Origin: Candidatus Nanopelagicales bacterium
GTDB lineage: Bacteria > Actinomycetota > Actinomycetes > S36-B12 > GCA-2699445
Length of the DNA: 19,166 bases
Assembly (NCBI GenBank): GCA_037045355.1
Contig: JBAOHO010000020.1
Location: 1 to 19,166 of the forward strand
Reading direction: 5' to 3'
Part shown: in pieces, positions 7,899-16,907 of the stretch
How the letters are laid out: every line of letters begins with the position of its first letter
How positions within the stretch are numbered: position 1 is the first letter of the stretch
Notes under the pieces: model-generated
Databases searched by the model: none
The model's input: the letters and a program-made list of their open reading frames with translations, nothing else
What the model was told of the DNA's origin: nothing
Translations under genes and position numbers: made by a program

Positions 7899-9029
7899 TC
7901 AGGCGGCGTCCAGCGCTGCGGCGATGACATCGCGCAAGCGTCCGGCCTGAGTCTGCTCGGACAGAGCCTGCGCCGCCGCGCAACTGCCACGCTTCCAGTC
8001 ATCCACCTGATCGGGGCTCAGATTCGACAGGACGTGCCGCAGAGCGTCGACGCTGAACCCTGCCGTGACCCCACCGAGGCGCTGATGTCGCACCAATTCG
8101 GCCATCTCAGGGGACGGTCCCACCAGCAGGCCGAGACCACTCTGGACGAAGTCGAAGAACTTGTTCGGCAGTGCATGCTGGTGGTTGAAATTGACCGGAG
8201 GAAGGACATACAAGCCGACGTCATATCGATCGAGGGCCGCAGGAAGCTCAGCCATGGGGACCGCGGGCCGAACGCGAACGTTTTGGGTTTGGTCGGCACG
8301 CACCTGCAACTGGTCGAGAACCCGCGGCTCGTACTGGCTGCGAACCAGGAAGAGATCGAATGACACACCGGGAATGTCCGCTGCGGCCTCGATCATCTCG
8401 GAAAGCCCCCGGCTGCGCGCAGCGACCCCGCTGTGAACGAGTCGAACCGGTGTTTCCGTGCGGCGGAACTGCGGCCGTCGAAACGGGGCGGCATTCGTGA
8501 TCGTCGTCGCCTTGATGTCGTACCGATGCGCGTACTCTGCCGCGATGCCATCCGACACGGTGGTGACGGCTGTCGCGCGGGGCAGATGATCTGCGCACAG
8601 CGCTGTGACGAAGGGCTTCAGGACCGCTCGCCAGCGCCAGTCCTCATTGTTCTCCAATGGTGCGAACTCGTGCAGATCGCTGACTACGGGGCGACCGGCT
8701 GCCACATCCAGCGCCAGGGGCAAGGTATTGATGTCGTTGGCGAGCACCAGATCGAAGGTTCGCCCGGCGACGGCTCGCTGGGCTTCTCGAACGGCTGGGA
8801 TCAGTGAGTAGGCGTGTTCTGTCCGGCGCAGTGCAAGTGCCGCCAGCCCGCGCCGGGTTGTGGGCATGCTGCGCGCTGGCGGTATCGAGATGTGTGCGCT
8901 CACTGCATTGGGCTCGACGCCGAACCCGCAGGTGACGAGGTCGTGGATCGACCCGAGTGCGCGGATGTGCCGCAGGATCCGAGGGTCATGAGCGATATCC
9001 GAGAAGGACAGGATCAGGATCCGTGCCAC
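7899..9029 (-). CDS. Glycosyltransferase, GT4-like, paralogue 1 of a divergent pair
   Basis: GT-B glycosyltransferase of 376 residues, likely adding a sugar to a lipid-linked glycan on the cytoplasmic side. It opens ARILILSFSDIAHDPRILR, then has LVLANDINTLPLAL, SDLHEFAP, AVTTVSDGIAAEY and, near the C-terminus, ALPNKFFDFVQSGLGLLVGP, the donor-site region of this group. The frame is open to 9155, but GTG 9029 lies just after GAGGAGG and places the first beta strand at the start, so it is chosen. The protein shares its whole architecture and many exact blocks with the gene at 9154-10314, transcribed divergently from a 124-bp spacer. Its stop faces the hairpin at 7875-7896. Donor specificity is unknown. 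Confidence 0.88.
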   Translation of the reverse strand: MARILILSFSDIAHDPRILRHIRALGSIHDLVTCGFGVEPNAVSAHISIPPARSMPTTRRGLAALALRRTEHAYSLIPAVREAQRAVAGRTFDLVLANDINTLPLALDVAAGRPVVSDLHEFAPLENNEDWRWRAVLKPFVTALCADHLPRATAVTTVSDGIAAEYAHRYDIKATTITNAAPFRRPQFRRTETPVRLVHSGVAARSRGLSEMIEAAADIPGVSFDLFLVRSQYEPRVLDQLQVRADQTQNVRVRPAVPMAELPAALDRYDVGLYVLPPVNFNHQHALPNKFFDFVQSGLGLLVGPSPEMAELVRHQRLGGVTAGFSVDALRHVLSNLSPDQVDDWKRGSCAAAQALSEQTQAGRLRDVIAAALDAA

Positions 9030-9153
9030 CGTTTCCTCCTCACCCGGCCACCGACGCAATCGACCCGTGACTGGCGCGCCACTCTCACGAACTTCCATCG
9101 GCAATACTGGACCTGTCCGACGGTCGGGCGTTCGACCCTCTGGGGAGTGTGGC

Positions 9154-10314
9154 ATGGCTCAACCGAGGGTTCTCATCCTGGGGTTTTCGCGCGTCGCCAC
9201 CGACCCCCGGATGCTCCGCCAGATACGGGCCCTGCAGCGGGAGTTCGAGGTCATCACCTGCGGGCGTGGCGAGCCGGTCCCAGGTGTCGGCGAACACCAC
9301 CAGTTGTCGGACGACGCCGACCATTTACCGTTGTCACCTCTCGGATTGGGGATGCTGGCGGCCCGCCAGAGCAAACGCGCCTACGACTTGATCCCCGCGG
9401 TTCGTGAGGCTCGCTCAGTCTTGCGTGGGGTGGCCTTTGACGCGCTGCTGGCCAACGACACCCTCACAGTGCCCCTGGCGGTCGAGGTGGCCGGCGACCG
9501 TCCAGTACTTGCTGACCTGCATGAGTACAGCCCGCGCGAGATGTCGGAGGACATACGTTGGCGCCTCCTGCTGCAACCGCTCATGGAGAGCCTTTGCCGC
9601 GATTTCCTGCCGCGGGTGCAGGCAGTCACGACCGTGAGCGACGGGATCGCCAACGAGTATCGCCGCAAGTTCTCTATCGCGGTCAGAACGGTGACCAACG
9701 CGGGCCCTTGCCGGTATCCGCAACCGACTCCCACCGGGCGCCCGATCCGGCTGGTGCACTCGGGAATGGCCACACCCACCCGCAAGATCGACGAGATGAT
9801 CGAGGCGACCGCAGGAATCGACGGGGTCACCCTGGACCTGTTCCTGGTGCCATCCCCTCGGTTCGCGAATCACGTTCAGGAATTGTCGGAGATGGCGGGC
9901 AGGACGCCCAATGTGCGAGTCCGCCCACCGGTCCCGATGCCCGACCTTCCCGACACGCTCGACCGGTTCGATGTTGGGCTCTTCGCGCTGCCGCCGACTA
10001 ATTTCAACCATCTGCACGCACTGCCGAACAAGTTCTTCGACTTCGTCCAGAGCGGCCTTGCGGTGATCGTCGGCCCATCACCGGACATGGCGCTGATCGT
10101 CAGGGAACGTGGGCTGGGCCTGGTCCTGCCCAACTTCACCCGGAGTGCCCTCGCCACTGCCCTGGGGAATCTGACCACTGATCGGGTGGACGGCTGGAAG
10201 GCCGCCAGCTGCGCGGCTGCCCCGCAACTGAGCAGTGACGTGGGTGGCGCACTGCTGCGCTCGCTGATCTGGGAGCTCCTGGATGAGCGATGGGCACCGC
10301 TCGACCGCAACTAG
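9154..10314 (+). CDS. Glycosyltransferase, GT4-like, paralogue 2 of a divergent pair
   Basis: GT-B glycosyltransferase of 386 residues, paralogous to the divergent gene at 7899-9029. Shared blocks include an RxLILxFSxxAxDPRxLR start, LLANDTLTVPLAVEV, LADLHEYSPRE, AVTTVSDGIANEY, DGVTLDLFLVPS and ALPNKFFDFVQSGLAVIVGP, so both copies keep the same putative donor and acceptor regions. The frame is open upstream to 9067. ATG 9154 is chosen because GGGGAG lies nine bases upstream and the paralogue begins at the matching residue. The stop codon is only 11 bp from the stop of the convergent DUF2304 gene. The substrate is not known. The two copies may add the same sugar in different linkages, or different sugars. 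Confidence 0.88.
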   Translation: MAQPRVLILGFSRVATDPRMLRQIRALQREFEVITCGRGEPVPGVGEHHQLSDDADHLPLSPLGLGMLAARQSKRAYDLIPAVREARSVLRGVAFDALLANDTLTVPLAVEVAGDRPVLADLHEYSPREMSEDIRWRLLLQPLMESLCRDFLPRVQAVTTVSDGIANEYRRKFSIAVRTVTNAGPCRYPQPTPTGRPIRLVHSGMATPTRKIDEMIEATAGIDGVTLDLFLVPSPRFANHVQELSEMAGRTPNVRVRPPVPMPDLPDTLDRFDVGLFALPPTNFNHLHALPNKFFDFVQSGLAVIVGPSPDMALIVRERGLGLVLPNFTRSALATALGNLTTDRVDGWKAASCAAAPQLSSDVGGALLRSLIWELLDERWAPLDRN

Positions 10315-10325
10315 CGGATCAGACG

Positions 10326-10667
10326 CTACGCCCGAGTATCCCAGCGGGCGACGGCGTCATCAGCCGCCTGTTTGGACACCAGATGAGCCAGCCGATCCTC
10401 GATGCTTCTTGACCGGAGATACGAAACGGCGGCGAGGAACATCAGGCCAAAGGCAGTCAAATACAAGATGAGGTCGGCGCCTCGTCCAATTCCCATCCTG
10501 TTGGCCACCACCGTGGTCGTCTCCGGGAATGCAATGGTGAGCACGACAACGCCGAAGAAGGCGAGGAAGGCCAGCCGTCGGGCGGCTCCACCGTGGGCCG
10601 ACCCGCTGAGACGCCAGAGGACGAAGACGCCCACCAGGACCAAGATGATCAGAATCAGGCTGGCCAC
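10326..10667 (-). CDS. DUF2304 family membrane protein
   Basis: Small integral membrane protein of 113 residues that fits the DUF2304 family. Three hydrophobic segments are visible: SLILIILVLVGVFVLW near the N-terminus, LAFLAFFGVVVLTIAF around residues 32-47, and LILYLTAFGLMFLAAVSYL around 66-84. A charged C-terminal tail (SRSIEDRLAHLV) could form a short coiled helix. The start is GTG 10667, four bases past the stop of the GT2 gene upstream, with AGGTGA as ribosome binding site overlapping that stop. DUF2304 genes are commonly paired with DPM1-like GT2 glycosyltransferases, as here. The likely role is helping anchor the partner enzyme or move its lipid-linked sugar product, which is inference since the family has no settled function. 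Confidence 0.85.
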   Translation of the reverse strand: MASLILIILVLVGVFVLWRLSGSAHGGAARRLAFLAFFGVVVLTIAFPETTTVVANRMGIGRGADLILYLTAFGLMFLAAVSYLRSRSIEDRLAHLVSKQAADDAVARWDTRA

Positions 10668-10671
10668 GAGA

Positions 10672-11376
10672 TCACCTCATCAAACGATCGAACAAGATGG
10701 TGACTGCATTGGATATCGGTTGCCCCTTCGCCACCGAGTACTGGGTGTAGGTGATGTCCACAGGAACTTCCACCCACTGCGCGGACTGCTCGGCGATCTG
10801 GTCCAGGATCTCCGAGGCGTGCCCCATGCCTCGCTCTCGCAGGTGAAGGCGGGCGGCGAACTCCCGGCTGAGCACTCGAAGGCCGTTGTGTGTATCGGTG
10901 ACCTTGAGGCCGGTGCTCCACCTGGTGTAAGCCGTGGCAGCCCTCAATGTCATGCGCCGCCACCGGCCGGCGTTCGTAGTGCCCCCGGAGAACCGAGTGC
11001 CCAGAACGACGTCGAGGTTGTCTCGGCGGGCGATGTCGACCATTCGAGCGGCGTCCCCGGCGAGGTGTTGTCCATCCGCATCGAACGTCACGACCCACCG
11101 CACCCATGGCAGTTGTCGTGCGACATCGAGTCCGGTGGCCAGAGCTCCACCCTGGCCGAGGTTGAGTGCGTGGACCGCGGTGCGGGCGCCCGCAGCGGCG
11201 GCCAGTTCGGCCGTACCGTCGGAGGAACCGTCGTCGATCACCAGCACGTGGGGAAACTCGATGAGCACCGACTTGACCACCTGCTCGATGACCGGCGCTT
11301 CGTTCCATGCCGGTATGACGACGAGCACATCGTCGAATGTGAGGCTGTCGCCGGCCACGTCGGAAGCCCCGTTCAT
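10672..11376 (-). CDS. GT2 glycosyltransferase, dolichyl/polyprenyl-phosphate sugar synthase-like
   Basis: GT-A fold family 2 enzyme of 234 residues. It shows the nucleotide-sugar binding start VLVVIPAWNEAPVI, then VLVIDDGSSDGTAELA, the LGQGGALATGLDVA helix, and the metal-binding TFDADGQHLAGD (DAD). It ends THNGLRVLSREFA and VDITYTQYSVAKGQ. This order matches DPM1-like synthases that move a sugar from a nucleotide donor onto polyprenyl phosphate at the cytoplasmic face. It lacks its own membrane helices; the DUF2304 protein encoded four bases downstream probably supplies that function. ATG 11376 lacks a clear ribosome binding site, so a slightly later start is possible. The sugar attached is unknown. 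A GT-C-like enzyme at 13293-14676 could use the product. Confidence 0.88.
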   Translation of the reverse strand: MNGASDVAGDSLTFDDVLVVIPAWNEAPVIEQVVKSVLIEFPHVLVIDDGSSDGTAELAAAAGARTAVHALNLGQGGALATGLDVARQLPWVRWVVTFDADGQHLAGDAARMVDIARRDNLDVVLGTRFSGGTTNAGRWRRMTLRAATAYTRWSTGLKVTDTHNGLRVLSREFAARLHLRERGMGHASEILDQIAEQSAQWVEVPVDITYTQYSVAKGQPISNAVTILFDRLMR

Positions 11377-11456
11377 GCGCCAATGTTGTCACAGGAACAA
11401 GTTGACCGAGGACGTTCAGGCGCCGGCCGCAAGATGGCGCCGATCAGGATGTTGGA

Positions 11457-12107
11457 TCAGTAGTTTTCCTGAGGCAAGGTGTTGAACCACCAGATCGGGT
11501 GAATCAGCACGTGCAGATGATCGGCACGGCCGACCCATTCCCGAAAATGGCCTTCGCGCCAACGGGCGCCGCTGTCCGACAGGTACTTGATGGCCGGCAT
11601 CATGAACCGGGGTTCGTAGGCGTGATAGCGAACCCCCCATCGGTGCATCGTGCGGTCAGCGACGTCGATCCCCCCCATGCGGGCCGGTTCGTGCGCACTG
11701 AAGCCGTTGATCGGTCGACACAGAACCGCTTCGATGATCTGTCGTTGCCGGTCGAGGGCCTCCTTCTGCCCGATCGGCATCGTCTGGTGCAAGCCGCCGT
11801 CCAGATGCAGTTCAACCTCATGACCGAGAGACCGAAGTTCGTCGATCTGCTGGAGCGCATCGTAGGACGTCACGCTGTATCCGCAGGGCATGCACGCGCA
11901 GGAAGAACGTGGAGGTGCATCCAAAATCAGCATCGACGCGCGCAAGGCGGACAGCGGCGTCCATCGAAAGGTCCACATCGTGGCGCAGTACCAGGTGCCG
12001 GGGCTGAGGCTTATCCAGGTAGTCCAGGAAGCCCGGTGATGGCGTAGCCGGCATCCCGGATAGGACGAGTCAGGGATCGTCCGGTAATCCTCATAGGAGA
12101 AGTCCAC
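11457..12107 (-). CDS. Polysaccharide deacetylase-fold protein, WbmS/CE4-like (frameshifted)
   Basis: NodB-fold protein of the CE4-like WbmS type, about 215 residues after repair. It begins at GTG 12107 with DFSYEDYRTIPD. The metal-site motif appears as HLVLRHDVDLSMDAA, followed by ADFGCTSTFFLRVHA, SYDALQQIDELRSLGHEVELHLD and FSAHEPARMGG, and it ends HLHVLIHPIWWFNTLP. RHDVD replaces the classical TFDD, and His residues in HLD and SAHE are candidate metal ligands. The frame changes near 12056, 12031 and 11887. Removing one base at each joins the segments without loss. Such proteins occur in surface polysaccharide loci and may deacetylate an N-acetyl sugar, but no activity is proven for this subgroup. 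It is divergent from the GT2 gene at 12248 across 140 bp. Confidence 0.72.
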   Translation of the reverse strand: MDFSYEDYRTIPDSSYPGCRLRHHRASWTTWISLSPGTWYCATMWTFRWTPLSALRASMLILDAPPRSSCACMPCGYSVTSYDALQQIDELRSLGHEVELHLDGGLHQTMPIGQKEALDRQRQIIEAVLCRPINGFSAHEPARMGGIDVADRTMHRWGVRYHAYEPRFMMPAIKYLSDSGARWREGHFREWVGRADHLHVLIHPIWWFNTLPQENY

Positions 12108-12247
12108 CCCCGCATGCTAGGCGTGAAGTCCGTGGCGAGCGTCTGCGCGTCGACTCGGTAACCGCTGCAGACCTGGTCGCCCTATGCTCCCCTACACTGC
12201 CGGGGAGTCCCATCGTGCAAACGGGAGGCGGAGCGAGGAGGCGTCCT

Positions 12248-13274
12248 ATGCCACAGCCGACCGTTACGGTTGGCGTGTTCTGCTTACAATCAAGCGCGAT
12301 TCCTGGCTGCCAATATTGCGGGCCTCTTGGCCCAAGATCATCGCCCCTACGATGTCGTTCTCGTCGATGACGGATCGTCGGACGGGTCAGTGGCCGCGCT
12401 GCATCGAGCGGCCGGAGCGACTGTCGCGGATGGTGCCCACCACTGTGATCGCCGAGGGCGAGAACCGGGGACTGCCCGCCCGGATGAACGAGGTCACCGC
12501 CCGGGCCGCGCGGCGAGTGGGTGGTCTGGGTCGCGGCGGACGACTCCCTGCTGCCGGGTGGCCTGTCGCACCTGATGTCCGGCGCCACGTCGACGACGTG
12601 GACGTGCGTGTTCGCTGACCTCGCCGTGATGGACGAGCGCGGGCGGATCGAGGGGCTACCGCCGTCCCGGCCAGACCTGGCAGCGTTACGGCGCCCGTCA
12701 GTTCCTGGACCCCGGGCGACCCCGCCGCAGTTGATAATGAGGTTCAACAACTTCGTGTCCGGATGCGCGCCGGCGATCCGAACCAGCGCGCTGCGCGCGG
12801 TGGGGGGGTACCGGCCGGGAATCAGGATCGAGGATCTCGACATGTGGCTGGAACTGGCCGGGCGTGGTTCGAAGTTCCGATACGTCCCGGAGGCGGTCGC
12901 GCGGTACCGGGTGGTTGCCGGTTCGCACTCTCGGTCCGAGGATGTTGCGGTGCGGGATCTGGCACTGCTGGTCGCCCACCATGTCAAGGAGGGTCGGCTC
13001 GACCGTCAAGGGGCTGGCCCGCCTCGTGGCCATGCGGTGGTCGCTCAGTGTGGCGCGCACGCAGGGGACGCCCACCGATGTCGCTGTTCGAGGCCGCGCG
13101 GATTGCGACTGCTGCCCGAGCGACAGGTTGCGGCGTGAACTGCCGGCGGCAACGGTCGACCCCCTGCTGGTACTCGGCCCGCGCTGCTCTGGTCGCGCAA
13201 ATTGTCCGCCAAGTCCTGAGCATGATCACCGTACAAGCGCGTTCAGTCTGTACTGGCGGCTTATCGGCCGTTGA
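12248..13274 (+). CDS. GT2 glycosyltransferase (many frameshifts)
   Basis: Family 2 GT-A glycosyltransferase of about 340 residues after repair. The ATG at 12248 sits eight bases behind GAGGAGG. The assembled protein reads PTVTVGV, SAYNQARFLAANIAGLL, PYDVVLVDDGSSDGS, TTVIAEGENRGLPARMNEV, then EWVVWVAADDSLLPGGL, with the metal-binding DD. These are followed by LIMRFNNFVSGCAPAI, VGGYRPGIRIEDLDMWLEL and VAGSHSRSEDVAVRDLALL. The C-terminus closes SAFSLYWRLIGR at TGA 13272. At least ten frame changes occur (for example near 12278, 12430, 12512, 12675 and 13005), each repaired by removing one base. It is transcribed alone between two minus-strand genes and converges on the membrane gene at 13293. 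A TACACT at 12193-12198 could be a -10 element, without a good -35. Confidence 0.72.
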
Positions 13275-13292
13275 GTCTCTTGTGCTCGGCAG

Positions 13293-14676
13293 CTAGGTCA
13301 TCCGGGTCCGTCGCCGCCAGTGTGCCCCTCGTGTCGGGAGGCGGTGATCCTGCCGATCGACCCAGGTGACCGCCATGAGGACCAGACACCAAGCTGAAGA
13401 CCACCTTGTATGGCCACACGGGAAGCGCATATCGGTCGATCGGGGCGATCCCATGGCATACGTCGCGACCCAAACCCATGGGAATAGCCAGCACGGGCAA
13501 CAGGCTCGCGTCGCCGGAAGATCGCCCACATCGTGCCGGCAAACAGGATCACGCTGGTGATCCCACCCAGGTTGTACGAGGCGTCCGACGTTGCGGCACG
13601 CAGGTCGCGTGGCTTCGATCGGTTGGCAGAACTGACCACGGGGGAAGGATGAGATCACGGCCGCGGCCTCTTCCGCCGTGACGTTGAATATGCCGCACTC
13701 CGGACTGGTGAGAACCGGCTGAGCCCCGATCCGGGCCACCATGAGGTCCTCGCTCACGCCGCGGATCTGGGCGGGAGTCCGGGCCGAAGAGTCCTCGGTC
13801 GCCAACACGGATGCAGGGCCGTCAAGTTGAAGAAGCACCAACGCGGAGCCCAGGCGCTGTCGCACGAACGGGAATCGAGGCGCCACCACCTAGTTCGCCC
13901 AACCGCGCTGTCGCCATGTCCTCCACGGATCCGCCGCGCACGTAGTTCTCGCTCTTCAACGTGTACCAAGGGGCATACGCTGCGATCGGCAGCACGGCCA
14001 CGGCGGCTACAGCCAGCGCGGCGACCGTCATGTGACCGCTTCCTCGACCTCGCGCACCTGGAAGCGTCACGATCGCTGCCAGCACTGCTGCAACGACCAC
14101 GATTCCCACGAACACGAATGAGTAGTAGAGGCCAGCCGTCAGGATGACCGCGAGGGTCAGGAATCGCCACGGTTGCACCGTCGCGGCAGTCTGCAGAAGC
14201 CTGAGGTTGAGCCCGACCAGGGCAAGCAGGAACACCAGACCTGGCTGCTGTGTGATGGAGCCGCCGTAGGCGATGAACGTACTGGATGAAATCGCCACCA
14301 ACCCCGCCACGAGTCGCTGCCAAGGCCGGCCGAGGTCGTAAAGTATCCCGCCCATGGCGGCGACGGCGAGGCCGAGCATGGCCCCCGAGATAGCGCCAGG
14401 TAGCCTTCGACGCCGGGCCAGGAGAACAGGGTGGCCAAGAACCACCACTGGCAGCCCCGGCTCCCGGACGAAGTCCCACCCCTGCGGGAAGACGCCCTCC
14501 TGCAAGTATGTCGGCCATCACCACGTACCCGACCCCGTCTGTGGTGACGAGGAAGGGGACGGTGAAGAGCGTGAGCAGTGCGCCCACGACGGGGACGGGC
14601 CACATGAGTGCGCCGCGGCCCGCAGCAGGGCCCGGTCCCGCTCGGACCAGCCCCGCCACCAGCCTGGCTGCGTCAT
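13293..14676 (-). CDS. Integral membrane glycosyltransferase, GT-C-like (frameshifted)
   Basis: Large multi-pass membrane protein, about 455 residues after repair. It starts at ATG 14676 (MTQPGWWRGWSERDR) with GGGGG just upstream. The first membrane helix (PVVGALLTLFTVPFLV) is followed by an outside loop with TTDGVGYVVMADIL and FPQGWDFVREPG. An early acidic residue and a REPG turn are usual in GT-C enzymes such as ArnT/PMT relatives. Further helices include AISGAMLGLAVAAMGGILY, FLLALVGLNLRLL and AALAVAAVAVLPIAAYAPWY, then a soluble-looking part with ECGIFNVTAEEAAAVISSF and late helices ITSVILFAGTMWAIF and YKVVFSLV. Frame breaks near 14590, 14515, 14445, 13893, 13645, 13515 and 13395 mostly need one base removed. 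It probably uses a polyprenyl-phosphate sugar outside the membrane. The exact C-terminus is uncertain: TAG 13293 or the frame ending at 13261. Confidence 0.6.
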
Positions 14677-14721
14677 GGTCCCCCGCTGTCCGGTCGGCTG
14701 CGTACGTGCGACCAGCGACCG

Positions 14722-15832
14722 TTACGCGGTGTCGGCCGGCCGTCGTGGGACCCCATCAGCCGACCCGTCGCGCCGGGCGGCACGACGGCCGTGAGCGTCT
14801 GCCGGCCCGACCCCATGCCGAGGTGCCCGAGCCTGTGACAGCACTTCGTTGACCACCTATGGGCACCTGCGCCCCGGACTCCTCGGACGGCTCGATGCGA
14901 GTGGACAGGTGCCGGAGCAGTTCGGTGTCGGGCAGCGTGCGGGTGGACTGGACCGGACCGCCTTCCTCGTGCCGCAACGTGGTCCCGGTGCTGCCACGAG
15001 CCAGCGGTATCCGGACCACTTCTGCTTGAGCCAGCCCTGTCGCAGCGCGGTGAGCAGCGTCCCGGCCTCCACGATCGCGATGCCTGGCAGCAGCCGACAG
15101 CAGGGTCGTTCGCTGGTAGATGGTCAGGAGGTTGATCCACCGGTTGCGTTCGAGCAGGTACATCTTGGTGGGGTTGCGGCTGAACTCGTAGTCGTGGAAG
15201 GCGACCGCCTGCGGAGCCAGAACGACGCGGCGCCCCGAGGCCCACATGCGCAGGCTGAACTCCACGTCCTCGCCGTAGGCGAAGAGTTCCTCGTGGAAGC
15301 CGCCCAGTTGCTCCCAATCCCGGCGCGCGATCCCCAGCAGGCAGCCGGAGGCGCTGGCCACGTCGGCGGTTCGGACGAAGTCGGCCGCCGGGGCCCCCCA
15401 ACCACCCGCCCACGCCAGGAGCGAGTAGTGGACCGGGTTGCCGACGCTGTTGACGGTATTGCGGTCCCGATAGAGCAGCACCTTGCCGGTGGCGATCCCG
15501 ACCGTCGGGTCACGCAGAGCATCGACGAGCGCAGCCAAGGCGTCAGGCCGCACCACTGCGTCGCTGTTCAGTAGAACGAGGATGTCGCTGTCCGCGGCGC
15601 GCGCTCCCAGGTTGCATCCGCCGGTGAACCCGACATTGGCGCCGGGACGGATCCAGGTGATGGCCGGGTCGGACTCGAGGACCTCACGGTCCGGAGCCTG
15701 GAACCCGTTGTCGACGACCACGACTGACACCGTGACGTGTGTGCTGGCCAAGGCGCTGTGGATGCATTCCGACAACAGGGGCTCGTCGCCGTACGCGACC
15801 ACGACAACCCCGACTGTGGGCGACTGCGTCAT
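14722..15832 (-). CDS. GT2 glycosyltransferase, rhamnosyltransferase-like (C-terminal frameshifts)
   Basis: Family 2 glycosyltransferase of about 370 residues. The start ATG 15832 (MTQSPTVGVVVVAYGDEPLL) lies 19 bp after the stop of the methyltransferase gene and has only a weak ribosome binding site. Intact core motifs are VSVVVVDNGF, PGANVGFTGGCNLGARAA, ILVLLNSDAVV (DxD-like metal site), ASASGCLLGIARRDW, FHEELFAYGEDVEFSLRM (the ED pair near the acceptor site) and AFHDYEFSRNPTKMYLLERN, typical of WbbL-like enzymes. After LLTIYQRTTLLSAA the frame shifts. One base removed near 15088 restores GIAIVEAGTLLTALRQGWL, and more near 15015 and 14955 lead to QSTRTLPDTELLRHLSTR. A last shift near 14862 gives VVNEVLSQA and a TAA at 14722; without it the frame ends at 14756. 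Donor sugar not known. Confidence 0.78.
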
Positions 15833-15851
15833 CGTGTCACGCCAACTCTGT

Positions 15852-16827
15852 CTAGCGGGCGGCGTCAGCCGTCTGCGAAACGGCCTCGCCCACTGTGACG
15901 GTGCGGCCTGATCTGACATCCACGAGGGGGAGTGCATCGATCAGAGCGCGGCTCTGCGATACCGGCAGGCGGGTCAGACGCCCTGTCGAATCGTGGCTCT
16001 CTCGTACGGTCCACTCGACATAGGTGCTCAGATCGGAAAGGTCGATGCGGGGCAACGGGATTCGATCGGCATGTTCACTTGCCACGAAGAACGCGTTGTT
16101 TCCTGCGCGGTTCGTGCCGACGAAGGTGAATCCCCGAGATGTGAAGAGGTCGACGAAAGCGAGAAGGGAAGCCCCGTAGTACAGCCATGAGTAGTGGGCC
16201 TGCTCGCGCCTGAAGTCATCCGCGCGGGGGACGGTCACAGCCCGCGTCTGGCCCAAAGATGGGCTGATACTCGACAACCACAACGGATACCCCGGACAGA
16301 TCCATCCGTTCGGCCACCCAGTAGTCGTTGCCGTCAATGTCCAGGGACACGATGTCGAGGCGGCCGTGCAGGTTGCGTGCTGACGCCATCAGGTGACCCA
16401 CGGTGTCCGGGGTGATCCATTCCTGCCGTGGGTCCAATGTGGTGCGGATCGACGCGGGTAGGGCGCGGACCGAAGCAACGAGATCCTTGCGCCCGTCGAC
16501 CATGGTGACCCCCGCCGAGCGGTATTCCGCAAGGAATCGGGAGTTGCATTCGCGGAAATCGCCGCATCCCAGTTCGATGATCTTGGGTCGGTTGAGGTCC
16601 AGAGAATCGCACAGGAAATCAAGGATCCCGTCCTCACCCCACTGGCTGTATACCGAGACTTCGGCGTCCCATAGGTGGCGGAAGGCCGGACGGGCGGCCC
16701 GCTGAGCTTGGATGGCCGCCACCCCGTTCTTGAAGACCGGGTCTCTCAGAAGCTCACGCGACACGGTCTCCATCATGCGATGCACTCTGGCTCCGGCGAG
16801 CATCCGGAAGTCGGGGTTGCGGAACAT
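15852..16827 (-). CDS. FkbM-like SAM methyltransferase (one frameshift)
   Basis: Probable SAM-dependent methyltransferase of about 324 residues. The central domain reads SVYSQWGEDGILDFLCDSLD, then the SAM loop KIIELGCGDFRECNSRFLAEY, VTMVDGRKDL, and IVSLDIDGNDYWVAERM followed by VVVVEYQPIFGP. The DIDGND and VVEYQ blocks resemble FkbM-type enzymes. One extra base near 16251 breaks the frame. After it come TRAVTVPRADDF, AHYSWLYYGASLLAF and GRNNAF-like sequence (NRAGNNAFFVASEHA), which complete the usual tail of this group. ATG 16827 is chosen because GAGGGA precedes it. An upstream ATG at 16893, without a binding site, would add 22 residues. It lies between a GT4 and a GT2 in the same direction, so it probably methylates a sugar of the same glycan. 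The family is often left unnamed in databases. Confidence 0.75.
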
Positions 16828-16907
16828 GGATCCCTCAGAATGGTCGGCGATAAACAGAGCCGTCAACTCTACGAAGGGCGGGCCTGAGCCCATGCCCGAT
16901 GAGGCGA

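Noticed and set aside
7827..8363. A 178-codon plus-strand frame over the end of the glycosyltransferase at 7899
   Set aside because: It lies antisense to conserved GT4 blocks including the donor-site region, and runs through the terminator hairpin.
12248..13274. Programmed ribosomal frameshifting as the cause of the frame changes
   Set aside because: There are ten or more shifts per gene, without a shared slippery site, and they occur in unrelated families. No known programmed system does this.
13252..13321. Inverted repeat ACTGGCGGC / GCCGCCAGT around two convergent stop codons
   Set aside because: The 9-bp arms are perfect but 52 bases apart, too far for a usual terminator, and such repeats arise by chance in GC-rich DNA.
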